Source: Pleodorina starrii
Lineage: Eukaryota > Chlorophyta > Chlorophyceae > Chlamydomonadales > Volvocaceae
Assembly (NCBI GenBank): GCA_030267565.1
Contig: BRXU01000022.1
Location: forward strand, 1,074,001-1,138,000
Direction of reading: 5' to 3'
Length of the DNA: 64,000 nucleotides
This document shows positions 1 to 10,984 of this stretch, piece by piece (positions within the stretch are counted from its first letter, which is position 1; each line of letters opens with the position of its first letter). The notes beneath the pieces are model-generated. The model worked only from the letters and a program-made list of their open reading frames with translations. It was not told the DNA's origin and searched no databases. A program made the translations under genes and the position numbers.

Positions 1-1070
1 CGACAGAATGACGATGGGTCAGCCCTCTGCCGTTGGGATGTGTTGGTTGGTGGCCCGGTGCCGTGTACGGCACCCGCCCACTGCGGTACATGCCGGACAG
101 GTTGACGTACGTTGGGTTCGTTGGCGTCACACGCACGGCCAATCGGCCACACACAGGGCCACTCATGCACCTCGCACTCTGCCGCACGTGCACTCTTGCG
201 CCAACTTTGCGTGCGGGAAGCAGCGGGGCTGGGCTCTGCTTTGGCTTTGCACCAGTGGCGGCGGGAAGGAGAGGTGCGCCCTCTCAGAGGGGCCATCTGG
301 TGCCAAACCCCCGGAGTCGCATCGCGTGGTAGGGCGGAATGAGCAGCAGGCAGCCATGGCGGCTGCTGCCAGCTGCCGGCGGGCCAGAGATACCCGGAGA
401 TAGCCGGAGATAGCCGGAGATAGCCGGAGGCACGGCAGTAGGTTACAATCCGGGCAGGCGGCCAGCCTGGAGCAACGGGCCACGCCATCCACCGCGCAGG
501 CCTTCGAGCGGGCGGGGCGGCTCAGCGCGTGGGCCCGCAACAGCGCGAGGTGGCGCCACGCCGCACACGCATCGGATGGGATGTACCTGCAGGATGGAGG
601 CTGTGCACCTCCGTAGCGGGCAGCGGGTCCGCCATCCACTTCCCATGGGCGCTGGGAACAACAGCATGGGAGCAAAGGAGTAAAGCGCCCATCCGCCATC
701 CCGCAGCATTTCCCCCATCCCGCCCGGCCTCCAGACAACATTCTTCTGCGCAAACGCGCCCCCATGCAGGGCCCAACCCAACCACCACCACAACAGCCAA
801 ATGGCTGGCTTCCTGCCGCACCACAAGCCAACAATCGATGCAGACAGCCAATGCCGCCGCAGCTACGAGCTACCGTAGACGCCGTAGACAGTAGATCCAC
901 CCAAACTGCCAGTGCAAATAAATGACAAACGAAGGGGGCACCGTACAGGCAGGGGTGGCCCAGGCTGGGAGCCCCCTCCGCCCACAAACACCGATATATA
1001 CACATGAGGTGACTTCCAACTGTACACACCCCCAACGGGCTGCCACTCCCCGTCAGGGCTCTTGACATGG
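1..1070. other. No supported gene; short 10-bp minisatellite
   Basis: Several overlapping frames stay open here on both strands, but none has recognisable domains, and the openness is explained by high GC. The one visible structure is a short tandem repeat of about 10 bp (GGAGATAGCC), about four copies at roughly 386-430. The stretch ends at the target-site copy that borders the transposon beginning near 1080. Confidence 0.5.
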
Positions 1071-1079
1071 CAACTTTCC

Positions 1080-1330
1080 AGTAAGGCAGCGGCCCCGGAT
1101 CGTGGCTCAGGACATGTCCCGAACAATGACAGACCCCTCTGGCTCAGGACATGTCCCGACTCGGGACATGTCCCGAGCCACGATCCGGGGCCGCCCCAGC
1201 GCAAGCCCGTATCTCAATGCATGCTGATTGTTTTATAACTTTGTAATGTTGAATCGGTTTGACGACTCGCCATTCAGTGGCACACCGTGGGACCCGGTCC
1301 CATGCTCCGACCCAATATTCCAATGCAAAT
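1080..1330. repeat. Left terminal inverted repeat
   Basis: This is near-identical to the reverse complement of 5067-5318. Shared landmarks in order are the CGGCCCCGGATCGTGGCTC palindrome arm, the unusual AACAATGACAGACCCCTCT spacer, the AATGCATGCTGATTGTTTT block, and the CCATTCAGTGGCACACC block. Confidence 0.85.
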
Positions 1331-1364
1331 GTATTATTTAATAAGTTATTAAATATCCGATGGG

Positions 1365-2400
1365 TTTGGCGACCCGCCACGAAGCGGTATACTGCGGCAG
1401 CGGGAGCCACGGTTCGTGGCTCGGGACATGTCCCGACTCGGGACATGTCCTGAGCCACGATCCGTGGCCGCCCCAGCATAAGCTGACACCCCTTTTCAGG
1501 TTGACTATTTATTTATTTATTTATTGTTATATCGGTCTGGCTACACGCCACGAAGCGGTATACTGCGGCAGCGGGAGCCACGGTTCGTGGCTCGGGACAT
1601 GTCCCGACTCGGGACATGTCCTGAGCCACGATCCGTGGCCGCCCCAGCATAAGCTGACACCCCTTTTCAGGTCGACTATTTATTTATTTATTATTATATC
1701 GGTCTGGCGACCCGCCACGAAGCGGTATACTGCGGCAGCGGGAGCCACGGTTCGTGGCTCGGGACATGTCCCGACTCGGGACATGTCCTGAGCCACGATC
1801 CGTGGCCGCCCCAGCATAAGCTGACACCCCTTTTCAGGTCGAATATTTATTTATTTATTTATTATTATATCGGTCTGGCTACCCGCCACGAAGCGGTACA
1901 CTGCGGGAGCGGGAGCCACGATTCGTGGCTCGGGACATGTCCCGACTCGGGACATGTCCTGAGACACGATCCGTGGCCGCCCCAGCATAAGCTGACACCC
2001 CTTTTCAGGTCGACTATTTATTTGTTTATTTATTATTATATCGGTCTGGCGACCCGCCACGAAGCGGCATACTGCGGCAGCGGGAGCCACGGTTCGTGGC
2101 TCGGGACATGTCCCGACTCGGGACATGTCCTGAGCCACGATCCGGGGCCGTCCCAGCATAAGCTGACATCCCTTTTCAGGTTGATTATTTATTTGTTTAT
2201 TTATTATTATATCGGTCTGGCTACTCGCCACGAAGCGGTATACTGCGGCAGCGGGAGCTACGATTCGTGGCTCAGGACATGTACCGAGTCGGGACATGTC
2301 CAGAGCCAAGATTCGGGGCCGCCCCAGCATTAGCTGTTATTCCAATTCAGGTCGAATAATTATTAATTTTTTCAGTCGTCCTGGCTACTCGCCACAAAGC
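1365..2400. repeat. Left subterminal tandem array, ~170-bp palindromic unit
   Basis: Six units follow each other with a period of 167-171 bp; the CACGAAGCGGTATACTGC landmark recurs near 1380, 1548, 1715, 1887, 2058 and 2228. Each unit holds a ~64-bp inverted repeat built from nested palindromes (GCCACGATTCGTGGC, CGGGACATGTCCCG twice, GCCACGATCCGTGGC) followed by an AT-rich spacer of TTTA repeats. Later units diverge more. No coding role is seen; the frames that cross the units are by-products. Confidence 0.9.
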
Positions 2401-3157
2401 GGTACACCGCGGGACGCTGTATGACTGCTGAAAGTATTGTGTGTATGAACGGACTGGAGAATGTACCTTTCCATATGCAAACTTGGTCATTACATTCGTA
2501 TTAATAACGGCACCCGCCATCGACAACACGGCTCAGCGGTCACATGCTGTCCCACGGGTCAAAGAACACATGCTTGGTCATCCTTAGCCGTCCAAAGCAA
2601 CCAGCGCATTCAGTACACGCACATTCCAACCCCATCCTCTGCATCGCTGCGTGCAGCAAATTGAATTCAAAACCATGAACACAACACCTTCGCCTCAACC
2701 CATCATAAACCATCCGTCAAATGAATGTGCGCGCTGCCGTACCGGTCACCTTTCCGAAGGTACCCATCACCCATGATAATATACCTGCCCACGGCGTCGC
2801 CCAACGATAAGCCCAGCAGCATCGACCCTGGTTGCTCTACCAATGTGTCGTAATCGCAATGACGCGTGTTCAGGATGAAAACAAAAACGCGGAGTGTCCA
2901 GACACGACATGACAGGCACGACACCGTCAATGGCACGTAGTGTGTTGCTCCACGCAAGCCGTACACCCGCCACTATCCTATTGGACAACATACTTTGCCC
3001 GTCAGTATGCGAGACACAAATGCCAATCCACCCAACCCAGTACAGCGCCTGTTCACGGTTGCTATGGTGTGCAGTGGCCCTAAAGAGACAGTATTCCCAA
3101 ACCGCAAGTACCCCGCCTTACACGAGTCTCAAACAGCAAGCGCCCCCATGGTCCACA

Positions 3158-3786
3158 TCAACCCCGCAAGTTTGCACTGACGTACAGGAAGAACCGCAGG
3201 TAGAGGAGGAACATGGGCTGGCTCATGTATGCACAGTGGCTTTTGAGTAGCGCAAGCTTGGCATTCTGCAGGGTAGGGGACGAAACGCGGGACGGTTGAA
3301 TGTTACCTCGGACACGAAGAACAAGGAGAAGGAACACAGCCCGCCTAGCTAGAAGGAACACGGCCCGCTTCTCACCTTCTGCTCGGCGAGCTGCGAGTTC
3401 AAGACCTTGTGCTGTGGGTATGTAGAAATGTCGTAACCACGTGAGCACCCTTTGTGTCCCTTGTAATGGGTTTTGTCAATCAGGAATGTAGTTTCCGCCG
3501 CCCATTCTGGCTCTCGGTTGAGGCAGTACGTATGACCGTGGCAGTTGTTGTCATACACAACAACCGAAGGGGCAGTTGTAAACCGCGTGTAAAGCCACTC
3601 AAAGAGGGTCTTCGGCGACTCCGAGTGATGCATCATGTTCAACCCCAGGCAAGCAGAGCACTTGATGCAGTGCACGACAAACAACCCTGGGGTCAGACCA
3701 CGTGTAACGTTCTTGTACTTCGTACATACATGACCAGTTCGCTGCGACCGCAAGTCGGCCGCATACCTGCAATGCGCGGAAGGCAC
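3158..3786 (-). pseudogene. KDZ-family transposase, C-terminal part (two exons)
   Basis: Exon A (about 3786 to 3376) carries the conserved KDZ block: a GLFVVHCIKC segment, HHSESPKTLFEWLYTRF, the VVYDNNC motif whose Asp belongs to the catalytic core, NREPEW, DKTHYKGHKGCSRGY, and NSQLAEQ with the family Glu. A 110-bp GT-AG intron (3375-3266) follows in phase 0. Exon B (3265-3158) then gives a final helix with YMSQPMFLLYLRFFL and a stop. The splice keeps the family alignment, which supports it. Upstream minus-strand sequence to ~4500 has open stretches but I could not place the N-terminal zinc-binding region or first catalytic Asp. It is probably a truncated or decayed copy; a family match is clear, activity is doubtful. 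Confidence 0.8.
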
Positions 3787-4574
3787 AGTTACTTATTAAG
3801 AAACCAAGGACAGCCGTTCGACTGCGTACCCACTTTCGGACGTGACGCTGAACTGGCAGGGACGGGTAGTAGTACCCGGACTTTAGGAACTCCTCTTCAG
3901 CTGTTTGAAAAGAAACCGCTTGGCCTGCAAACCAAAAAAGGGAACGCTAAGATGTTTTGAGACACAGCCAACACAAAGACTCCATCGGCCGAATAGAAAT
4001 GGCGTATATTATCTCTATACCTTCGGTGGTCCTCCGCACTCTTGCAGAAGACTCAGCGCCAGCTTTTTGAGCAGCTTGACGCGCGGCCGACTCAGACACG
4101 TACTTTTTGAGGGGGACGGGAACCAAACCGTTAGCCGCTTTCTGCACTGCCGTAGTGAGCATCGAGCGCGCTGCACTAGCCAACCCATTGGCCTCCAAGT
4201 GGTACAATACGAAATCGTACAGCAAGGGTGCGTGCTCCTGCGGTCACGAGATGAAATAAGTCAAAGCCTAACTCGTATAGATAAGTCGTACGATACCTTA
4301 CCAGAAGCGTACGGCAGTCCAGAGGCATAGCCAGACCAGTCGCGATAATGCGCTGCACTACGGCATGCGTAGGTCGGGGCACCAAGCTGCACATGGGGCT
4401 GTAGGAGACGGAAGCCGGTGAACTGCCCTTTACGGAAACGTGTACACGCACAGAAAATGAAGTGCTGTTCTGCACTATATATTCTTCGTACAAAATTGTG
4501 AGCATAATCTGTATAAATGTGTATCAAAAAACAATAAAATAATAAATACCAGCTTGTGCTTGTTAAATTTCAGC

Positions 4575-5066
4575 TTGTGATGGGGCGGCCACCCATTGTG
4601 GCTCAGGACATGTCCCGACTCGGTACATGTCCCGAGCCACGAATCGTGGCTCCCGGTCCCGCGGCATACCGCTTCGTGGCGAGTAGTCAGAACGATCGGA
4701 AAATAAATAATTATTTATTTTTCCATTTGATTTGGGATATCAAATTGCGCTTGAGCGGCCCCGGATCGTGGCTCAGGACATGTCCCGACTCGGTACATGT
4801 CCCGAGCCACGAATCGTGGCTCCCGGTCCCGCGGCGTGCCGCTTCGTGGCGATTAGTCAGAACGATCGGAAAATAAATGAATAATTTGATAATAGCTTTG
4901 AATTGGGATATGGGCTTGCGCTTGGGCGTCCCCGGATCGTGGCTCAGGACATGTCCCGAGTCGGGACATGTCCCGAGCCACGAATCGTGGCTCCCGCTCC
5001 AGCAGTGTACCGCTTCGTGGCGGGTAGCCAAACCCATCGGACATTCAATATTTTATTTTTTTATAC
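4575..5066. repeat. Right subterminal tandem array, inverted
   Basis: Three units of the palindromic repeat of the left arm, in opposite orientation (cores near 4595-4665, 4755-4840 and 4930-5015), separated by AT-rich spacers of ~60-70 bp. Fewer units than on the left, so the two arms have expanded or contracted independently. Confidence 0.88.
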
Positions 5067-5318
5067 ATTTGCATTTGGATATTGGGTCGGAGCATGGGAC
5101 CCAGTCCCACGGTGTGCCACTGAATGGCGAGTCGTCAAACCGATTCGACATTACAAAGTTATAAAACAATCAGCATGCATTGAGATACGGGCTTGCGCTG
5201 GGGCGGCCCCGGATCGTGGCTCAGGACATGTCCTGAGTCGGGACATGTCCTGAGCCAGAGGGGTCTGTCATTGTTCGGGACATGTCCTGAGCCACGATCC
5301 GGGGCCGTAACCTAACTC
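5067..5318. repeat. Right terminal inverted repeat
   Basis: Reverse-complement copy of 1080-1330, ending in GGGGCCGTAACCTAACTC directly before the right-hand CAACTTTCC target copy. Confidence 0.85.
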
Positions 5319-6268
5319 CAACTTTCCTCCCGAGTCCGGAGTCTGCCGGAGTACACTCAGAGGAGCGGTCTATGATACAGGCGCCACTAAAGCGCCACTA
5401 CAGCGGATGCACGCGACCAACAAAAACCAGGCTCGGCACACACGCAGTCACACACAGACTCCGGCAGCTGCGAAAAGCAGGACACCACTTGCAACGATGC
5501 GATGCACAACGAAATGGGCCGTGCAGAGCACGACCCAGCCAACCAACCAACAAGCCGGAGGATGACAGCAACCATGCGAGCTCCAAGAGCTGCGAGCCGC
5601 GGGCGGACTCCCCCCACCCGATGGGTTCCAGGCCTCACGGTTCACACGGCCCCCACCCCCTGTCGGGCACGATCGTGAGGCCGTCCCTTACATGACGGCG
5701 TCCACCTCCTTACTAATGTACAGAAGTTTTGTACAAACACCGCTGCATGAACGCCGAGATGGCGTTGAGATACGCATACGCGAATCCCTGCAGGTTTAAG
5801 CCGACAACCATTGATTCACTTCCCGTAAACTGACCAAGGTTATGGCCACGGATCATAGCGAACTTGCACCTCAACAAATTGCACCGAAGGCGACCTGTCA
5901 CCACCCTGCACCCTCTCATCATCACCACGAGGCCGACCACCACACCCAGGCCTCAAACTAGCCCACCCGCCAAACCCTACCGCGCAAAACCGGATCCACC
6001 ACCTTCCTGGACCGCGAATCCGACCGCGCCCCCCGCCCTCACCCGCCCCTCTCCCTTCCACAACTTCCACCCGCGCAACAGCTCTGGAAGCACCTCCGCC
6101 CTCTCCCCTCTCAGAGCCTAGAGCGGAACCACCACCACCGCCACACCACCACCACCGCCACACCACCACCGCCACACCACCACCACCGCCACACCACACC
6201 ACCACCACCACCGCCGCCGTCATCCCATCCCCCACATCCTAGGTGCGGATAGATTCGCCAAACCCTCT
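5319..6268. other. Intergenic stretch with CCACCG microsatellite
   Basis: No gene recognised. It lies between the transposon and the 3' end of the hydroxylase gene on the minus strand, so its right part is probably 3' UTR. At about 6120-6225 there is a degenerate (CCACCACCG)n microsatellite. Long open frames over this microsatellite are products of its composition. Confidence 0.6.
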
Positions 6269-9200
6269 TCACGCCACGGACGCGTCCCCGCGCAGCGACT
6301 CGGGAAGTGCCAGAGTGGCCGCGTAGTTCTGCAACAGCTCCGCACCCGACTGGAAACTGTCCAGCAGGAAGTAGCGCGTCTGGTAGCCGTCCTTGTACGA
6401 CATCCGCGGCAGCGGCCGGAAGGGGTCCAGCGGCTGCAGCTCCGCCGACCCTGCCGCCATGTGCGCCAACTCGCCGAAGCTGGACAGGATGCCTGGCGGG
6501 GGGAGGGGGGTTCAGGGAGTGATATGCTCCTTTATAAAATAATGAGTCACTGCGGACGTTGATGATCAAGCTGCGACAGCCGCTGAACCTCCGGAACTGT
6601 TAATGTTATCCCACCCATTCCCAAACTTTACCGACATTGCTGCTTGACCCGCGGTTGAACCGTCCCAGCATCTTGTCGGTGTCGGAAGTGTTGCAAGCCG
6701 CCTCGGACGAAGCCGCACCGCATTTTTTGTGCGGTGCGATGTTGTAGACATGTGTACCAATCGTAAAATTAGCGCCGTAGAAGTGTCCAAAAGCTGAAAA
6801 GCTGGTATGCGCGTGCTTGCTCTAAAAAACCCGAAAATCCCACCCTCTAAGCTGTCAGAACTGGCAACAGCAACATCTATCGGAACTGAGGATGCTTACC
6901 TGGGCGGCAGACCAGCGCGGTAGCGTTGCGATTCGTCGATGCGTAAGGGGCAAGGGCAACGTGGCGGCTTTGTGAGCATCGTTGAAGCATTTGCTGGGGG
7001 AGCATGGTATGATATGCGGTGCGATCCTACACAAAGTGCCTACGGGAATGACTAAAAGAAAGAAAGATGCATAAACTAAGCTGAGTATTTGAGCACCCAG
7101 CTGTAACGAGCCGTACCGAAGTACGGCGCCTTACAGTTGGGCGACGTGCATACGCACAAAGCACGGTGCACGGGGGGAGGGGGGAGGGGGGGCGGCGGCG
7201 CCGGAGGAGTGGACGGAGCGGAGCGGGCGGAAAACGGGAGAAAGCCCGGAGGTTGGGAGGTGGGTTGGGGAGGGAGGTGGAGGGGGGTGGCCTGAGGCAG
7301 CCCTTCGATACGCGGGGGAAAGATAAAGGGGAGCTTTTCACGTGGGATTGAACGAGCAAGTCACTTCGCTGGACTCACCTGCCAAGCGTCAATCCGAACC
7401 CACTGCCCTCCCCTTGTTTCCCCCTGCGCCCCCTGCCACGCCTGCCTGCCTGCTTCCCTTCCTCCCTTGCCTCCCGTGTCCCATCACTTCCTCTTGCGCG
7501 CTCGCCCCATCCCACACGCTGGGTAACTTTCCGTACCCCCCTGTGTCCGCACGGGCTTCCGCCTCGTTTGCTTCATGACACCCCTCCAGCCCTCTGGCCC
7601 CCTCCTGCCCCCTGCCCCACCCCCTGCCCCCTGCCCCGCCCGCACCTGCGCCGAAGGCCTTGATGATGTCCCCCTCCCGCACCACCCCGAACTCCACCGT
7701 GTACCAGTACACCTTTGTCAGGTGCCAGATGGTCTTCTCGTCGGCACCCAGGGAGGCGGCACCGATGGCCTGGACCAAGCGCGAGTAGGCGGGGTCGGCC
7801 AGTAGGGGCACGTGGCCTGAGCGGGCGAGGGGAGAGTTGGAGGTGGGGCGGGGGCGGTGGGGGCGGGCGTGGAGGCGGGATTTGGGGACGATGGGAGGCA
7901 GCGCACGAGCGGCAGCCGCGGCGGCGGTGTGTGGGGAATAACAAAGAAGATACCGCAGCGGAGGGGCGGCGGGGGAGATGGCACACCCGGTGGCAACTAG
8001 TTTTGTGGGAGCATGCTCGCGCGCACCGCGGCACCGGCAATCAATGGGGCATTGCAGCAGCCCGGCCCCAGGCGGCCTGGACATTGAGCCGGACAAGAAG
8101 CAGCCGGGACAAGGCGGCGGGCGGCGCAAGGGGGCTGACAGCTGGTGCCTCCGCCCTCCCTCGCGACATCCCGGCACACCCCTGAGCCCACCTATGAGCT
8201 CGTGCACCACGTCGGGCTCGGGCGTGTAGCTGGGCTTGCTGGGGTGCCTCATGTACTGCGGGGTGGGGGTCGGGGTCGGGGTCGGGGTCGGGGCAGGTCG
8301 GTGATACAGCTCCTTCGCTGCCGGTTCTCCAACTGGGGAGCGGCTCAGTCTCAGGAGGCGGGATGCAGAGCAGGTGCAGCAAGGCAACGGGCCGGTCACG
8401 TTACCCTCCCCTGAACCAATCCCTGGACCAATCGCCTTCCATGGAGCCAAGGAGGGACTGGAGCGGGCTGCTGCATGTGGGGGAGGGGAGGGGGGTGCCA
8501 TGTCCACCAGGGCGGGGCGGAGTGGGCCGGGGCGCTGTGCAGGGCGGCTGCTCCTCATTCCCTCGGCCCGCAGCCCCCTCCCTCCCTCCCATTTCCCCCA
8601 AGGACCGGGACGACACGACCCGCAGCCGGAGACGCCGGCTCCCCACGGGTACCTGGGTCGAGTGGAAGTGCCTGCGGACAGCAGCCGGCGGCGGCGGCGG
8701 GCGGCGCATCACGCAGTGCGCGTAAGCTCGGGTACCGCACCGCACCGCGCACATGCATGCTGCCCCGCACTCGCTCAGTCCAGACCGCCGTGCTGAAAGC
8801 ACAGGACACGGTATGACCTGATCCACAGCCCCGGCGTAGCCCGCCTGGATTTCCCGCCCTGACCGCCCCATGTGTGGGCTCGGGGAGGGCCCTCCTGAAG
8901 CCGGCGGCCCCCCATATCGATCAAACAATCGGCACTTCCTTAAGACACGAGTTCCACAACGCGTATCCCCCCTAAACAGATGTCACGATCAGGCAAAAGG
9001 GTCCGTTTGCCAGCGGCACCTCCATTCCTCCGCTGCGGTTTCGTTATCACTACCCCTTAAAACAACTTGGATGATCAAATCCCAATGCTGCTATTCCCCT
9101 CAAAAGCATGAGCCCCTCTTCAATCGCTCACTTGAAGGCCAGGCCCGCCAGGAAGTGGCGCGGGTGCATAAGGCCCGCCACCGGCCGTATGGTCCAGCCC

Positions 9201-10482
9201 GTGGTGGCCTGAAGCACCTGGCTCATCTCCTCCAGCTGCGGGACCTGCGCCAACAAAGCCACCGCGGTGCGCGCTTTGCTGCCTCCCCCGTGGTGCCGTG
9301 AGGGTTGCGCTCGCGGTGTGTGATTATGAGGTGGGGTGAGTTCTGTGCGAAGGATATCTGGATCTGTGGGTATGTGGGATGGCCACAAGAAACGGTCGTT
9401 ACGGTGGTAGTTTGTCAGCGAAATACCGGTAGTCCCGGCCACCGTCACGAATGCTGCAGGCGCAGATGTCTACGCAACGCAGTTGCTCGCTGCAGAGGAG
9501 CCCGCCCGGAGGAGAAACCCTGTCGCTTACCCTGCCGTGTTGGAAGTTGAAGAGGGGAAGGCAGCGCAGGTACTCTTTGCAGGCATGGCGGGGCAGGAGG
9601 TCAGACAGCTGCTCCAGCACTGTGTTCCAAGTTGACACTTCCTCCGCGCTGTACGACACGTTCGGGATGGGCGTGCCGCTGCAAGCGCAGAGGATGGATA
9701 AAAAAGACAGTCAGTCACAGCTGCGTCCCCCAGGGTGATTCGTATTCGCAAAGGCGAATTACATGTGCCACCGTGTGCGTCTGAAGATGAATCGTCAGGC
9801 GGCGCTACGCGATCTCACTTGCCCAACCTCGCTTACATGACGTGCTGCTTTGCGCGTTCGGCCAACAATGCACGGCGCAGCTTGTAAGCTTCATCATGAT
9901 AGCCTGGATGATCCTCTGCCAGGTCCGCGCCAAAGCCCAATATCTGCGCGAGACCGTTAAAAAAGCGCCTGAAGACAGAGAGTCGCGCCTGGTCCGAAAG
10001 TCACGATCCTTTGCTAGGCAAGCCATCCGCACCTGGCCATTATCAACATCATAAATGCTTTGAATTACTGGTATGTCCTTCACTGTTTGCTGTTGCGAGC
10101 CCTTCCCTGCGCACACGCCTGTCAGAGTCTGTAAGCTGCGACAACCTTTGGCGCGAAGCAGACGCCACCGCTTACCAGCTGCCAATTTATGTACACGAGC
10201 CAGCTGATGATATTGTAGAGCAGTTCGATGCAGGCACACTGTCAGCGCGTCTGGCTTCGCGATGGCCCCGCTACCGCGGCGAGGCGCTGACAGCGAACGA
10301 GAGAACTTGTGAAACACGCAAGATGACATCGTTGCGCCTTTCTTGTCAGCAGTAGCTCTATAATGATTTACTCGAAACGCCTTTCGGCACTGTCCACGAA
10401 GCTTTGCGGTTGACGACGTCGCGGAGGAAAACGATGCCACGGGTACAAGATACGAACCTAATAAACCATCGAATAGTGTCAC
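6269..10482 (-). CDS. PAH: Aromatic amino acid hydroxylase (phenylalanine 4-monooxygenase)
   Basis: This enzyme hydroxylates phenylalanine to tyrosine using non-haem iron and a reduced pterin; plant and algal forms can use folate and are plastidial (known for the family). Firm exons on the minus strand: 9988-9837, 9678-9531, 9244-9132, 8671-8653, 8255-8192, 7816-7646 and 6492-6269, with phases matching throughout. Landmarks in order: [102 protein letters not shown], and the C-terminal [19 protein letters not shown]. The 2-His-1-Glu iron triad is present: both His in HELIGH and the Glu of TVEFG. The first exon (10482-10033) is provisional: it is open, starts with a Ser/Ala/Arg-rich stretch that could be a transit peptide, and ends in IYDVDNGQ, but needs a 44-nt intron. 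The full model gives 446 aa, close to animal PAH length. Confidence 0.9.
8259..8300. repeat. (GGGGTC)n G-run repeat beside a splice acceptor
   Basis: Six-base G-rich repeats on the plus strand (minus strand: CCGACC repeats) directly upstream of the acceptor of the 8255-8192 exon. The repeat serves as the pyrimidine-rich tract of that intron. Four or more G-runs make a G-quadruplex possible on the plus (non-transcribed-sense) strand. Confidence 0.8.
8653..8671 (-). other. 19-nt microexon of the hydroxylase gene
   Basis: Exon GCACTTCCACTCGACCCAG sits between a consensus acceptor (CCGCAG) and donor (GTACCC) on the minus strand. It joins AA from the preceding exon (ending 9132) to TAC of the next (starting 8255), giving LAFK-HFHSTQ-YMRHP. 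This matches the LAFRVFHCTQYIRH block of the family without gap. Without it both frame and the conserved block would be lost. Confidence 0.85.
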
Positions 10483-10984
10483 GGGGAACTGTAAGAGTGT
10501 AGAACAAGGCGTATTGATTACAGGGACCGCTCGTTCTGGTTCCAGGCGCTCAAAGTGACGGAATAATACGCCGCACCCTACAGACGTGCTTATGAGTAAA
10601 CGCCAAAAACCTCAGAAGCACATATTGCACTTATCATACCGAAGCTGGTCGCGCATGAATGTGCGCTTCTTCGCGTCAGATCCGCGTCACGTGCCGTACG
10701 CAACCAGTTGGCGCTCACGCTGTGCCCTCAGCAGGTGTAGCGGGGCAGGAGCTCACACAGCTGCTCACCCGCCGTCAGCGCGCGCGGAATCAAAGAGGCT
10801 CACGACTCCCCCTCCCACTGGACAATAACCCCCTCTGCGCAAATCGGCCGTTGAGGGGCGGGCTGTTGTGCCACCCTACGTAAAGTCGGCATGTCCATGT
10901 CAAGAGGTCATAACTGCCCTAGAAGCCCACTCCCCAACCCCATAGCCATGCGTTGCCCCCTCACTCGGAAGCAGAACTACTGTA
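10483..10984. other. Spacer between hydroxylase start and separase stop
   Basis: No supported coding. It contains the promoter side of the minus-strand hydroxylase and the 3' UTR of the minus-strand separase, so both genes run in the same direction. No clear TATA or polyadenylation signal was recognised by eye. Confidence 0.5.

Larger units (their letters stand above)
1080..5318 (-). mobile_element. KDZ-type (Kyakuja/Dileera/Zisupton) DNA transposon, degenerate
   Basis: Both ends carry the same ~250-bp sequence in inverted orientation (1080-1330 against 5067-5318). The outermost bases match imperfectly as AGTAAGGCAGCGGCCCC on the left and AGTTAGGTTACGGCCCC on the complement of the right. The 9-mer CAACTTTCC lies just outside both ends (1071-1079 and 5319-5327), as expected for a target-site duplication; exact ends are uncertain by one or two bases. 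Inside each terminal repeat are tandem palindromic units, six or seven on the left and three on the right. The central 2.2 kb holds the C-terminal part of a KDZ transposase on the minus strand. I could not find the N-terminal catalytic exons, so the copy is probably non-autonomous. Confidence 0.82.

Noticed and set aside
163..1068. Minus-strand 301-codon open frame
   Set aside because: Cys/Gly/Arg-rich without domain order, several competing frames, and it reaches to the edge of the transposon; explained by GC content.
1105..2320. True p53 response elements
   Set aside because: The decamer matches are exact, but they are part of larger palindromes of a transposon arm, and p53 is not known from green algae.
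7389..8558. 389-codon minus-strand frame taken as one exon
   Set aside because: Only two short parts match the hydroxylase (8255-8192 and 7816-7646); the remainder is intron with Pro/Arg-rich translation.
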